From the NCBI GenBank assembly GCA_038321775.1, contig JBBQFI010000012.1:12282-76281 (forward strand): DNA of 64,000 nucleotides. The letters are read 5' to 3'. Under the pieces are notes generated by a model, which saw only the letters and a program-made list of their open reading frames with translations, was not told where the DNA came from and ran no database searches. Position 1 is the stretch's first letter, and each line of letters starts with the position of its first letter. The stretch is from JBBQFI01 sp038321775 (GTDB taxonomy: Bacteria > Verrucomicrobiota > Verrucomicrobiia > Chthoniobacterales > UBA10450). Positions 1-8,564 of this stretch are shown piece by piece. Both the position numbers and the translations under genes were made by a program.

Positions 1-521
1 TCGAGGATCGCGCTTTTCAATCTCGCATCCAATCCCGTGAGTGGCTCGTCCAACAGGAGCAGGCGCGGCGCGGAAAGAAGCGCGCGGGCGAGAACGATGC
101 GTTGATTTTCACCGCGCGACAGCGAGCGAACACTGCGCTCGAGCAACGTTTTGATTTCGAGAAAGTCAATTACGTGATCGAGCGACGGCGCACCGTTGCG
201 CCGGCTCTTACGATTTCGTCCGTAGAGTAAATTCCGACGAACCGAGAGATGAGGAAAAAGCGAATCATCCTGCGGGACGTAGCCGACTTCGCGCTTTTGC
301 ACCGCGAGCGAATGGTTCGCCGCGACATCGTTAAAGACGCAATCACCAAGCGCAATTCTTCCACGGCATGGAGTGCGCAGGCCGGCAACGGTTTCAAGCA
401 ACGAAGTCTTGCCGGCGCCGGATGGACCAAAAATCCCCGTGCGCGAATTAGTCAACGCGACATCAATCTCCAGCGAAAATTGCGAGAGCTGCAGTTGCAA
501 TTCCTGGATCTCCAGTTTCAT
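1..521 (-). CDS. modC: Molybdate ABC transporter ATP-binding protein, partial
   Basis: The ATPase of the molybdate importer powers uptake through ModB at the inner membrane. About 173 N-terminal residues are visible before the window edge cuts the gene. They contain Walker A GPSGAGKT at residues 32-39, a Q-loop region, a slightly divergent signature LSRGENQR near residue 134 (usually LSGGE), and Walker B LLLLDEP just before the edge. The ATG at 519-521 overlaps the stop of modB by 4 bp, so the two are translationally coupled. The ATPase family call is firm. The molybdate assignment rests on the fusion-like arrangement with a ModB-type permease and a ModA-like end upstream. The C-terminal regulatory domain, if present, lies outside. 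Confidence 0.85.
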   Translation of the reverse strand, partial: MKLEIQELQLQLSQFSLEIDVALTNSRTGIFGPSGAGKTSLLETVAGLRTPCRGRIALGDCVFNDVAANHSLAVQKREVGYVPQDDSLFPHLSVRRNLLYGRNRKSRRNGAPSLDHVIDFLEIKTLLERSVRSLSRGENQRIVLARALLSAPRLLLLDEPLTGLDARLKSAIL

Positions 522-1195
522 GGCACGGTCGATTTTTTCATGAGGAATTCGCTCAGCCACACGGCGCTGAACGCGATGACCACGCAAACGAGGAGAAGAC
601 GGTAAGCGGTCGCATCATCTCCGAGCTGCACCGATTCGAAAATTTGCAGCGACAACGTTGTTGTTTTGCCGGGAATGTTTCCGGCGACGAGAATCGTTGC
701 GCCGAATTCTCCGATCGCGCGCGCAAAAGCGAGTACGGTGCCGGCAATGATGCCGCGGGACGCGAGCGGCAGCGTGATTGTAAAGAATACACGCGCATCA
801 CTCGCACCGAGCGTGCGCGCGATTACTTCCAGCCGTTGATTGACGCTTTGAAAACCGACACGCGCTGAACGAACGAGGAGGGGAAACGACATCACCGCCG
901 CTGCGATGACCACGGCACGCCAGGTAAAAACAATATCGAGTCCAAGCCGATCGTGAAAAAACGCGCCGAGCGTTCCGCGTCGTCCGAGCAATTTCAGGAG
1001 GACCAATCCTGTTGCGACGGGCGGCAGCACGAGCGGCAATGTGACGATCGTCTCGACGAAAAGTTTTCCCGTCCAACGATAGCGGGCGAGAGGCCATGCG
1101 ACTGCGATGCCGAGAGGAAGAATCAGCAGCGTGCTGAGCGCGCAAGCGCCGATCGTAAAGCGAACGATCTGCCATTCCGCCGGCGAGATGCCCAT
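518..1195 (-). CDS. modB: Molybdate ABC transporter permease
   Basis: Membrane component that forms the molybdate channel. The 225-residue protein has about five hydrophobic segments and the usual length for ModB. The cytoplasmic coupling loop is recognisable around ARTLGASDARVFF, which corresponds to the EAA motif contacting the ATPase. ATG is at 1193-1195, three bases after the stop of a ModA-like remnant, and the gene end overlaps modC by 4 bp, giving an A-B-C order typical of mod operons. Molybdenum cofactor genes moaA, moaC and mog lie at 25.9-27.9 kb, which fits a molybdate substrate. Tungstate or sulfate permeases are related alternatives. Confidence 0.85.
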   Translation of the reverse strand: MGISPAEWQIVRFTIGACALSTLLILPLGIAVAWPLARYRWTGKLFVETIVTLPLVLPPVATGLVLLKLLGRRGTLGAFFHDRLGLDIVFTWRAVVIAAAVMSFPLLVRSARVGFQSVNQRLEVIARTLGASDARVFFTITLPLASRGIIAGTVLAFARAIGEFGATILVAGNIPGKTTTLSLQIFESVQLGDDATAYRLLLVCVVIAFSAVWLSEFLMKKSTVP

Positions 1196-1198
1196 GCT

Positions 1199-1303
1199 TT
1201 AGTGCCTCACGATAAAGCCATACTTCTCAAAAATTTTCGCGGCATCCTTCGCTTCCAGAAAATGTTCGGTGCCCAACGCACTCTGAAAAGAAACAGCCGT
1301 CAT
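1199..1303 (-). pseudogene. C-terminal remnant of a ModA-like molybdate-binding protein
   Basis: Reading leftwards, a 34-codon frame ends three bases before modB. Its last residues, AAKIFEKYGFI plus a short tail, match the very conserved end of periplasmic molybdate-binding proteins, where a Phe-Leu segment is followed by an A-x-x-IFEKYGF helix. Upstream of the ATG at 1303 the frame loses resemblance to the family, and only about 135 bases separate it from the next gene, so most of the binding protein is missing. I read this as a deletion relic left in front of intact modB and modC. A misread or short alternative protein is less likely but not excluded. Confidence 0.55.
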
Positions 1304-1438
1304 GAGAATCGGAAATAGTCGCGAACCTCTTTGCATCCCGCAGTTTGGTTGCTGTAGAGCCGGTGACAAGTATGCGCTTTCGCGTTTTCCATCCGTTGTG
1401 TTTTCGAATTTCGTAACTCGCGCGCGGAGGCGAACGAG

Positions 1439-3223
1439 TTATTGAATACGATAAGTTTCGATCAACGCGACGCCGGTGCTGTTATTTTTGCCGCGGACGA
1501 TTGCGGTGTAGCGGCCCGGTGCTAGGGATTTTACGATCGCCGGTTCACGATTGTCCGCCGGCGCGATGCCGCAGGCGGCAATGGCGCTGTCTTGTGTGTC
1601 TTTCCAGTTATCATTCGACGTCAGGAGCGCGCCGTTCTTATTATAAAGTTCGAGCGTCGGATCTTGTAGCGCACCGGCAATACCTTGACTCGTTAGGCTG
1701 GGACCAACCGCGCGCAAGGCGACGATCGGCTGATCGCCCGCGCCGACAATAAAGCCTGCGATCAGGACCTTCTCGCCGGTGCCGACAAATCCACGCGTGC
1801 TGATGTTGGCGAGCGTGGAATTGGCGCTCGAATTCAAATCGTACGCTTCAACAAGGCCGATGCCGGTCGTGCCATTTTTACCGCGCAACACCGCGGTGTA
1901 TTTGCCGGGAGCAAGGGTTCGGACGATGGCGGATTCCAGATTATTCGTCGGCGGAACACCGGTGGCCTGGATTTCGGCTTGCTGCGTATCTCGCCAATTG
2001 TCGTTAGTCGCGAGGACGCCGCCGGCGCTGTTGTAGAGCGTGAGTGTCGGATCGGCCAGCGAGCCTTGCACGCCCTTGCCGCTCAAAGAAGGTCCGAGCG
2101 CACGCAAAATCACCCTTTTGTTATTCGTGCCCGTGACAATGAAACCAACAATGGAAACGTTCTCCCCGGTTCCAACCGCGGCGCGAGTGGAAATATTCAA
2201 AGCCTTGCCGACCGGCTGGGTTGTGCTCGTCAAAATACGATTGGCTTCGACTGCAAGCTGGTAGTGACCGGCCGTGGTCGGATGAATGTCGTCCCAAAAA
2301 AGATACTTATCGGGATCGGCGGATGAGTCGCCTTGTGCGCTATCGTGCACATTGGTGAAACCATATTTTGATGGATCGGCGAAAACCCGGATCAGGTTAT
2401 ACCAAACGTCGAGCCGATAGACTTGAATCGTGATGCCCTGTGCGGCCAGCGCGCTGATTGTGACGTTGAGGTCGGAATTTAATTTCGCGCGGTACGCGGC
2501 GGAAGCAGCGTCGAGCGAAATAATTTTTGCCGTTTGTCCTTTGTAATTCGGAATCGCGCCCAACGGAGGAACATTAGGCACCAGAAATTTCCGCGCGCCC
2601 GCCGCCGCCAGGCGCCTGATCAAAGTGTTTACCTGTGTCGACGTAGCAATGACATGAGCAGAGCTGGAATCATCAAAGAGATCGTTGCCACCGCCCCAAA
2701 GAATGTAGAGAGCGCTGGCGCCAGGTGTGAACGCGGCAAGATAATCCGCAATCTGCTTGCCCATGTTATCGATCGTGATATGAAAATCGCCGCCCCCAAA
2801 CGGGTTGGGGTTGTGCACGACCGTGCGATCAGTACTTCCGTCCTTCGTGGTGGCGCCGCCAAACGCGTAGTTGGTTCCGCCGTCGAGACTGTTCGTTGCG
2901 ATTGCGAGGTGCAGAAATGTTTGGGCGAGCTGCTCGTGCCAGACGCCTGCGTATTTGTCGGAGCTCGGGATCGTATCGGAACTATTGGTGAAGCGATAAT
3001 CGCTGTAATCGAAATCGCCGCCCGGATAACTGAAGCCAAATTTATTGCGAACCCGATGCGCGATGTTGCCCGTGTCCGACAAGCTGTCGCCGAAGAGGAC
3101 GATTTTGGTGAATGCCGTCGGTGCCTGGGCAAAGCCGGTTATCGAAATGAGCAGGATTGCACTGCAAATGAGCGCGATTGCTTTGCAGGCGCGGCGCGAA
3201 ACAAGAGTAGGATTAAAAGACAT
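1439..3223 (-). CDS. Secreted SGNH/GDSL esterase with two C-terminal repeat domains
   Basis: Predicted exported lipase/esterase of the GDSL (SGNH) family. A signal peptide covers roughly residues 1-33. The nucleophile block FGDSLSDTGN places Ser at 47, the GGGND block with the oxyanion Asn is at 177-181, and the DDIHPT block with the catalytic Asp-His pair is at 311-315. After residue 340 the chain holds two tandem copies of a domain of about 115-120 residues (NISTR... ALGPSL... NDNW... LAPGRYTA... ). The same domain ends the neighbouring protein at 5213-6331. The domain is common in secreted Verrucomicrobiota proteins and its role is unknown to me; surface retention is an inference. The gene starts 17 bp after the Dop-like gene on the same strand and may be co-transcribed. 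Confidence 0.85.
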   Translation of the reverse strand: MSFNPTLVSRRACKAIALICSAILLISITGFAQAPTAFTKIVLFGDSLSDTGNIAHRVRNKFGFSYPGGDFDYSDYRFTNSSDTIPSSDKYAGVWHEQLAQTFLHLAIATNSLDGGTNYAFGGATTKDGSTDRTVVHNPNPFGGGDFHITIDNMGKQIADYLAAFTPGASALYILWGGGNDLFDDSSSAHVIATSTQVNTLIRRLAAAGARKFLVPNVPPLGAIPNYKGQTAKIISLDAASAAYRAKLNSDLNVTISALAAQGITIQVYRLDVWYNLIRVFADPSKYGFTNVHDSAQGDSSADPDKYLFWDDIHPTTAGHYQLAVEANRILTSTTQPVGKALNISTRAAVGTGENVSIVGFIVTGTNNKRVILRALGPSLSGKGVQGSLADPTLTLYNSAGGVLATNDNWRDTQQAEIQATGVPPTNNLESAIVRTLAPGKYTAVLRGKNGTTGIGLVEAYDLNSSANSTLANISTRGFVGTGEKVLIAGFIVGAGDQPIVALRAVGPSLTSQGIAGALQDPTLELYNKNGALLTSNDNWKDTQDSAIAACGIAPADNREPAIVKSLAPGRYTAIVRGKNNSTGVALIETYRIQ

Positions 3224-3240
3224 TACTTATATAACTTCGT

Positions 3241-4758
3241 TTAAAACTTCGAAATAGACTCAAGGAGTTTTTCATAATCGCCCGCTTCGCGCATCGCGGC
3301 GTTCAAACCTTCCAGCCGTTTATCGATTGACGCTTCGGGAAAACGGATGCGGCAAGGCTCCGCGCCATTCGAGAAAACGATCTCGTCCCATTGGATTGAT
3401 TCAATCGCATCGTTGAAACGCGCGACGGAACGTCCGCGAAAATAAGCGCGCGTGGTGTCGGGCGGAGTGAAGATCGCCGCTTTGATTTCGTCCTCGGTGA
3501 CAACTGGGCGCATCGAACCTTGCCGGAGCAGCTCGTAATATAGTCCCTCATCGCGATTGATGTTGTGGTACTCGAGATCAATCGCCTGGAGCCACGGGTC
3601 GCTCCACGAGAGTTTCTCTTCTTCCTGCAATGCGCTAAGCAGAAATTTTTTTGCCACCCAATCGACGCGATCTCTCGTTAGGGCGATATCGCGTTGCAGG
3701 TCGTTCAGCACATTTTCCCATTCGCTCAGCAGCCATTTCGTTTCTTCATCGGGGGAGGGGAACGCCTTTTGTGCGGCACTTAAGTAGAGTCGTTGCACGT
3801 CGATCGCGGAAATTTTGCGGCCATCCACGAGTTCGATGATCCAATCGTAGTTTTGATCGCGGCTAATCGATTTCGTCGCGTCCACGGCTTGCGCAATTTC
3901 CAGCTCGGGCATTTCACCGCGTTCGATCAGATTCAAAACCAATGCAGTTGTTCCAACTTTCAAGGCCGTCGCCCATTGGCTCATGTTGGCGTCGCCGATG
4001 ATGACATGAAAACGACGATAACGACTGGCATCGGCGTGCGGTTCATCGCGCGTATTCACGAGCGGGCGGCGATTCATCGTGTCGATGCTCACGAGCACGC
4101 TGAAGAAATCTGCGCGTTGTGAAATCTGATAGGTGCCCGGCTGACTCGCGACGCTTTCGCCTTCCACGCCCATTTTGCCCGCGCCGGCAAAAATCTGTCG
4201 CGTGATCAAAAACGGCAGAACACCACTCACGATCCGGTCCCACGGGACATCGCGCCGCATTAAATAATTATCGTGGCAACCGTAACTGTGTCCGATGAAA
4301 TCGGTGTTGTTTTTGTAGAGGCGAACTTCGCGTCCTGGCGGCAGCTTTAGATTCCGTCGTTGCGCGCACTCCGCGAGAATGCGCTCGCCCGCTTTGTCCT
4401 GCGCGACCAATTCTCGCAGCGTCGTGCACTCGGGCGTCGAATATTCCGGATGCGCGTGGTCGTTATAAAAACGCGCGCCGTTTGAAAGCACGAGGTCGGT
4501 TTTTATTTCCTCAAAACTGAGCGGGCGACTTTTATCGATTTCGTAGTAAGCAGATTCGTCCGTATCCTGGCGCAATTCTTTCGCCCGGAAGCCGCGCGCA
4601 TCGCGATGCGGATCTTCCAGTTCGTAATCCCACTTCATGTGGGCGCCGTGCTCGGTGTAGCGCCTAACGAGTTCGATCGATTCCGCTACGACGTCGACCG
4701 ATTCAGCCCCATGAATCGTAATGCCGTATTCTGTCTCCAGCCCAAAAACCCTTTGCAT
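3241..4758 (-). CDS. dop: Dop/PafA-family Pup depupylase/deamidase-like protein
   Basis: Member of the carboxylate-amine ligase-like family that deamidates the small protein tag Pup and removes it from substrates (Dop), or ligates it (PafA). The 505-residue length fits Dop. The ATP/Mg site begins with FGLETEYGI (Glu8, Glu10). The Dop-type active loop is NGARFYNDHAHPEYSTPE, with Asp100 at the position of the catalytic aspartate; the DHAHPEYS wording favours Dop over PafA. ATG at 4756-4758. No pup, proteasome alpha/beta subunit, Mpa ATPase or pafA gene is seen nearby. The upstream neighbour is an XRE regulator and the downstream one a secreted esterase. I am confident of the family, less of which activity it has in this organism. 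Confidence 0.87.
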   Translation of the reverse strand: MQRVFGLETEYGITIHGAESVDVVAESIELVRRYTEHGAHMKWDYELEDPHRDARGFRAKELRQDTDESAYYEIDKSRPLSFEEIKTDLVLSNGARFYNDHAHPEYSTPECTTLRELVAQDKAGERILAECAQRRNLKLPPGREVRLYKNNTDFIGHSYGCHDNYLMRRDVPWDRIVSGVLPFLITRQIFAGAGKMGVEGESVASQPGTYQISQRADFFSVLVSIDTMNRRPLVNTRDEPHADASRYRRFHVIIGDANMSQWATALKVGTTALVLNLIERGEMPELEIAQAVDATKSISRDQNYDWIIELVDGRKISAIDVQRLYLSAAQKAFPSPDEETKWLLSEWENVLNDLQRDIALTRDRVDWVAKKFLLSALQEEEKLSWSDPWLQAIDLEYHNINRDEGLYYELLRQGSMRPVVTEDEIKAAIFTPPDTTRAYFRGRSVARFNDAIESIQWDEIVFSNGAEPCRIRFPEASIDKRLEGLNAAMREAGDYEKLLESISKF

Positions 4759-4821
4759 TCCCGTTCAAGATAACGCGCCTCGTCGCGTCGTCGAATTTCG
4801 ACACCCATCGCTCCTGCCGGT

Positions 4822-5142
4822 TCAAGATTTTCCGTGTGCGAGATCTTCGGCGATACGGAGCAGGACTTTGAAATCCTGGGTCGAGAGATGATCCACGCCT
4901 TGCAAAAATTGACACGCCGTCCTGCCGAACCGTTCCGGAGAATCCGAGCGCCCCATGAGATAATCGGTCGTTATGTCGAGCGCATCGGCCAGCCGTTTCA
5001 AGTTCGCAAAAGATGGCGAACGCCGGCCGGTTTCGAAGAACGAAATGACTACCTGTTGCAAATGCGCTTTTCGCGCGAGCTGAGCCTGCGTCAGACTTCG
5101 CAGTCGGCGTGCTGCTTTTAGTCGTCCGGAAAAAATGGACAT
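4822..5142 (-). CDS. XRE-family helix-turn-helix regulator
   Basis: Small DNA-binding protein of 106 residues. Residues about 8-65 form a Cro/CI-type HTH (RLRSLTQAQLARKAHL followed by FFETGRRSPSFANLKRLADAL), then a short tail beginning with the common ITTDYLMGR linker. I start at the ATG at 5140-5142 because translation further upstream has no domain and runs into the neighbouring terminator. It lies 63 bp upstream of the Dop-like gene on the same strand, so it may control or be co-transcribed with it. The target is not visible from sequence. Confidence 0.8.
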   Translation of the reverse strand: MSIFSGRLKAARRLRSLTQAQLARKAHLQQVVISFFETGRRSPSFANLKRLADALDITTDYLMGRSDSPERFGRTACQFLQGVDHLSTQDFKVLLRIAEDLAHGKS

Positions 5143-5164
5143 GGTGGGAACTTGTTTATTTGCG

Positions 5165-5197
5165 AAAACGCCCCCGCATTCGCTCGACGCGGGGACG
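5165..5197 (-). terminator. Intrinsic terminator after the secreted 372-residue protein gene
   Basis: On the minus strand a nine-base-pair GC-rich stem (arms at 5189-5197 and 5169-5177, one G-U pair) with an eleven-base loop is followed by TTTT. It lies 15 bp beyond the stop of the gene at 5213-6331 and separates it from the XRE regulator. Confidence 0.6.
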
Positions 5198-5212
5198 TTC
5201 GCAACGGAAGTG

Positions 5213-6331
5213 CTAGTCAAAGTTAAGCTCATACACTTCCACCAACGCGATACCGGTTCCGTTATCGGCACCGGTGACAACAGCACTGTAGGCGCCGGGC
5301 TCGAGACGGATCACGAGTGCGGACTCAAAAGGATTTGCCGGCGGGATCGTGGTGCCACGCGTGTCGGTGACATTGCTCGCGTTCTGCCAGTTGTCGTTTT
5401 GCGCTAAGAGAGTCGAACCGCTAAAAAGTTGCAGCTTCGGATTCGCCAGCACCGGCGAAACTCCTTTGCTCGCCAACGATGGTCCGAGAGCGCGGATGAT
5501 CACAAGCTTCGGTCCGCCGCGAATGATGAAACCGCTGATCAGTTGGCCCTGACCTGTGTTGACGAAACCGCGCGTGGAAATATTCGCGAGATGATTCGCG
5601 GACGATTCCTGAAGCGCGCGGAAAGTGAAAGTGACGCCGTTCAGAATGAAGTCGCCCACCAGCAGGTCGTGATGGAAGAAAATGTGTCCGGTCACGATTT
5701 GGCCCGTGACCAGCGTTAACCTGAATATCGCGTCGACCTGGTGATCGTTTGGATCTTCATGATGATCTTCCGCTTCGTCTCCATCCTGCCCGTGATCATC
5801 CCCTGGCGGGTCGTCAGAGCCGTGTTGCGCGTGCAAAACACTGACGGTGCCAAAACCGCCGATGATGGCGGCGCCTTGTTTTCCGATCAGGAAAATTCGG
5901 CCTTGTGAATCGACTACGAATTTAACGTCGAGTGTTCCATTCGCGCTGTGAGCCGTAGCGGTAAAACGTCCGCCGAGATCATCACTGCTGCCAAAAATGC
6001 CGACGCGCGCAGCTGTGATGTGCTGCGCATTGAATGTCGCGGAAACGAGCGTTTTACTGACGATGCCGGTAAGCGGCCGGTTGCCATCAGTCGTTAGGGA
6101 AAAAGCTCCGTTGCTCGCGATCGCGCCGCCGCCGAAGTCGGCTTGTTGCGTTGCGACATTGAAGATGTAGGTCGAAAGCGCGCGATTTCCCTGCACGAAG
6201 AAAACAATCTTGCCGCCACCGGCGAGATTGCCCTCGTAGAAACCGCGTTTGCTTTCTTCCGCGCGCGCAGAAGCTGCCAGCGTAAGCAGCAACGCACAGA
6301 AGGGAACGAATCGAGTAAGAATTGTTTTCAT
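5213..6331 (-). CDS. Secreted protein with acidic-histidine linker and shared C-terminal domain
   Basis: Exported protein of 372 residues with no enzymatic motif I recognise. Residues 1-24 are a clear signal peptide (hydrophobic run then ASARA). The middle, about residues 30-160, is a beta-rich domain of unknown family. Around residues 165-200 there is a strongly acidic, histidine-rich stretch (for example GDDHGQDGDEAEDHHED) that could bind divalent metal; that is inference. The last 125 residues are a single copy of the domain that is duplicated at the end of the GDSL esterase (LANISTRGFVNTG ... RALGPSLASKGV ... QNDNW). An intrinsic terminator follows. Confidence 0.75.
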   Translation of the reverse strand: MKTILTRFVPFCALLLTLAASARAEESKRGFYEGNLAGGGKIVFFVQGNRALSTYIFNVATQQADFGGGAIASNGAFSLTTDGNRPLTGIVSKTLVSATFNAQHITAARVGIFGSSDDLGGRFTATAHSANGTLDVKFVVDSQGRIFLIGKQGAAIIGGFGTVSVLHAQHGSDDPPGDDHGQDGDEAEDHHEDPNDHQVDAIFRLTLVTGQIVTGHIFFHHDLLVGDFILNGVTFTFRALQESSANHLANISTRGFVNTGQGQLISGFIIRGGPKLVIIRALGPSLASKGVSPVLANPKLQLFSGSTLLAQNDNWQNASNVTDTRGTTIPPANPFESALVIRLEPGAYSAVVTGADNGTGIALVEVYELNFD

Positions 6332-6438
6332 AGGTTTGTTCTGTTATCGGAGGAGACTAGGGCGCCGCTCGTAAGGCGCGAGAAATCGATAGTAACGCGT
6401 CTGTTACCTTTGCCTAACGAGACGTTTTGGCGCGGGAG

Positions 6439-7791
6439 CTACAGATTCCCCGGCAGGCGCAATCGAAACTCCGTCCACTCAGAGTCGGAACGCAGGAGTG
6501 ACAAGGTTCCGCCGTGCGCAGTGGCCAGCTCGCGAGACAGGCTCAAGCCGAGTCCGTGTCCGGAGGTGCGTTGATCGCCGCGCGCACGATAGAACCGTTC
6601 GAAAATGTGCGGCACCCGTTCCAATGGAATCGGATCGCCGTTGTTGGCAATCGTCACTTCAGCGTCTCCATTCATAATCTTCGCGCGAATGCAGATGCTG
6701 CCGCCTGCGACGTTGTATTTTACCGCGTTATCGAGCAGGTTTTGCAACACGATCGAAATGAAAGTGCGATCCCCAGCGATGGGCAATGAAGCCGGCACTT
6801 CCGCTTCCACTGTGATCTCATGCGGTTCCGCCAAGGCTCTCGCGTCATCAAGCATCCCGTCGAGCAATTCGCGCAAATCGAACTTCACGCGTTGCAATTC
6901 CAAGCGTCCGGCATCGGCGCGGGCCAGCATCAAAAGATTTTCCGTTAGCGATGTGAGCTGATGCGTTTGATGCAGGAGCGCGTCGGCCCGCTCCTGTTGC
7001 TTCGCCGGTGTTTCCGGATCGGTAAGAATTTCTTCAATCCCGGCGCGTAACACCGCCACCGGCGTTTTCAATTGGTGCGAGGCGTCGGCCGAGAAACGCA
7101 CCGATTGTTCGAAGCTACGTTGCAAACGCTCGAAGGTCGCATTCAGAACATTGATCAATCCCGCAATCTCATCTTGCGTTGGCGGAACTGGCAGGCGCTG
7201 GTCGAGATTTTGCGCGCTGATTTTCGACGCCGCCTGCCGGATATCCTCGACCGGCGCCACCGCACGACTCGCGACCCATCTTCCTCCGACGACGACCACG
7301 ACCAACACTGTCGGAATCGCAGCGAACATTCCGTAAATGATGTCCCATCCCATCCGATTCACCGCTCGCAAGTCCGCGCCGACACGCAGCGTCAGGCCGC
7401 CTTGGTGAAATGTCGCGATGCGCAAGTTGCGACCGGCAACTTTGCGCGTGTGGATTTTTTCGATGCCATCATCAGGCAACGGATCGGAAAGATTGGGCGA
7501 ATGATAAAGCATCTCGCCGTTCCGGCCGCGGATTTCGATGAAGTGATTGCGCAGAGCGAGGGGAATAAAATCTTCCTTGAACGCGCTCCGATTTTTTTCC
7601 CAGCCGCCTTCGAAGTTTGCGACGTCGCGAAATAATTCCTGACCGTCGGAAGCGAGTCTCTGATCGAAGGCGGCGAGTTCCTTGTAATGCATCACGGTCC
7701 ACGTCGTCGCAGCGCCCGCGAGTGTGGCGACAACTGCGAGAGTTGCCGCGTAGAGCGCCACTTTCCATCGCAACGGCCAGCGTCGAGTCAT
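6439..7791 (-). CDS. Two-component sensor histidine kinase
   Basis: Membrane sensor of the CusS/QseC type. With the ATG at 7789-7791 it has 450 residues: first transmembrane segment at about 10-33, periplasmic sensor region to about 150, second segment at 153-172, HAMP linker, then the HisKA dimerisation helix with phospho-acceptor His239 in ASHQLKTP. The ATPase domain shows the N box LLDNAVKYN and the G box GHGLGLSLS. I prefer this start to a longer one because it overlaps the response-regulator stop as ATGA, the standard coupling. The stimulus is unknown; related kinases sense metals or envelope conditions. Confidence 0.9.
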   Translation of the reverse strand: MTRRWPLRWKVALYAATLAVVATLAGAATTWTVMHYKELAAFDQRLASDGQELFRDVANFEGGWEKNRSAFKEDFIPLALRNHFIEIRGRNGEMLYHSPNLSDPLPDDGIEKIHTRKVAGRNLRIATFHQGGLTLRVGADLRAVNRMGWDIIYGMFAAIPTVLVVVVVGGRWVASRAVAPVEDIRQAASKISAQNLDQRLPVPPTQDEIAGLINVLNATFERLQRSFEQSVRFSADASHQLKTPVAVLRAGIEEILTDPETPAKQQERADALLHQTHQLTSLTENLLMLARADAGRLELQRVKFDLRELLDGMLDDARALAEPHEITVEAEVPASLPIAGDRTFISIVLQNLLDNAVKYNVAGGSICIRAKIMNGDAEVTIANNGDPIPLERVPHIFERFYRARGDQRTSGHGLGLSLSRELATAHGGTLSLLRSDSEWTEFRLRLPGNL

Positions 7792-8450
7792 GGTTCGCGA
7801 ATGGCGTAACCGGCGTGGCGAACCGTGTGAATGAGCACGGGCGCCTCGATTTTTTTGCGCAACCTTCCGATGAAAACTTCCACCAGTTTCGTGTCGTATT
7901 CGCGTTCGCGTTCCCAAACTCGTTCACACAATTCCGTGCGCGTAAAAACGCGGCCCGGTTCGCGCATCAGCACCTTGAGCAATGTAAGTTCCCGGGCCGA
8001 AAGCTCGATCCGTCGCTTTCCGCGATGCAATTTATTGTCCGCAAGACTGAGCGTTAAATCTGCCACACGCAGGGTTAGCTCCGGTTTTTCGGCGTATCGC
8101 CGCCCCAGTGCGCTGACTCGCGCGACCAGTTCCTGCATTGCAAACGGTTTCGATAAATAGTCATCCGCACCCAGCTGCAAGCCGGTGATGCGATCGTTCA
8201 ATTCGCCGCGTGCAGTGAGCATGATGATGCGCGCTGTGATCCCGTTCTCGCGCATCTGTCGCAAAACTTCAAAACCGTCGATGTCCGGCAAACCGACGTC
8301 GAGCACAACCAGATCGAACGAATGTTTTTGCGCCTCCGCGAGCGCGGTTTCGCCATCGTGAATAATCACGGAATCGTGGCCTGCGACGGAAAGCGCGGAA
8401 GCAACGTGTCGCGCCAAGCGCGCTTCATCATCAACAACGAGCACCCGCAT
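7788..8450 (-). CDS. OmpR/PhoB-family response regulator
   Basis: DNA-binding output partner of the adjacent kinase. The 220-residue protein has a receiver domain with the acidic pair near residues 7-9, phospho-acceptor Asp51 in VVLDVGLPD, and a conserved Lys near 100 in LSKPFAM. A winged-helix domain follows (ELTLLKVLMREPGRVFTRTEL). It is transcribed first, with the kinase overlapping by 4 bp. The 114-bp gap to the divergent MBL-fold gene presumably contains both promoters; an AT-rich run near 8498-8510 is the only promoter-like feature I see there. Confidence 0.92.
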   Translation of the reverse strand: MRVLVVDDEARLARHVASALSVAGHDSVIIHDGETALAEAQKHSFDLVVLDVGLPDIDGFEVLRQMRENGITARIIMLTARGELNDRITGLQLGADDYLSKPFAMQELVARVSALGRRYAEKPELTLRVADLTLSLADNKLHRGKRRIELSARELTLLKVLMREPGRVFTRTELCERVWEREREYDTKLVEVFIGRLRKKIEAPVLIHTVRHAGYAIREP

Positions 8451-8564
8451 TGCTGGTAAGATACACAGTTCGCTCCGCTGTCATTTTACTTCTGCGTATT
8501 ATATATAGAGAGCCGAACAATCCCTCGCTTTCGCTGCATCGTTTTCGATAAATAATGATTCTGC

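Noticed and set aside
2534..3244. A 236-codon plus-strand frame opposite the GDSL esterase
   Set aside because: It is antisense to a gene with signal peptide, SGNH motifs and repeats, and its own translation has no domain.
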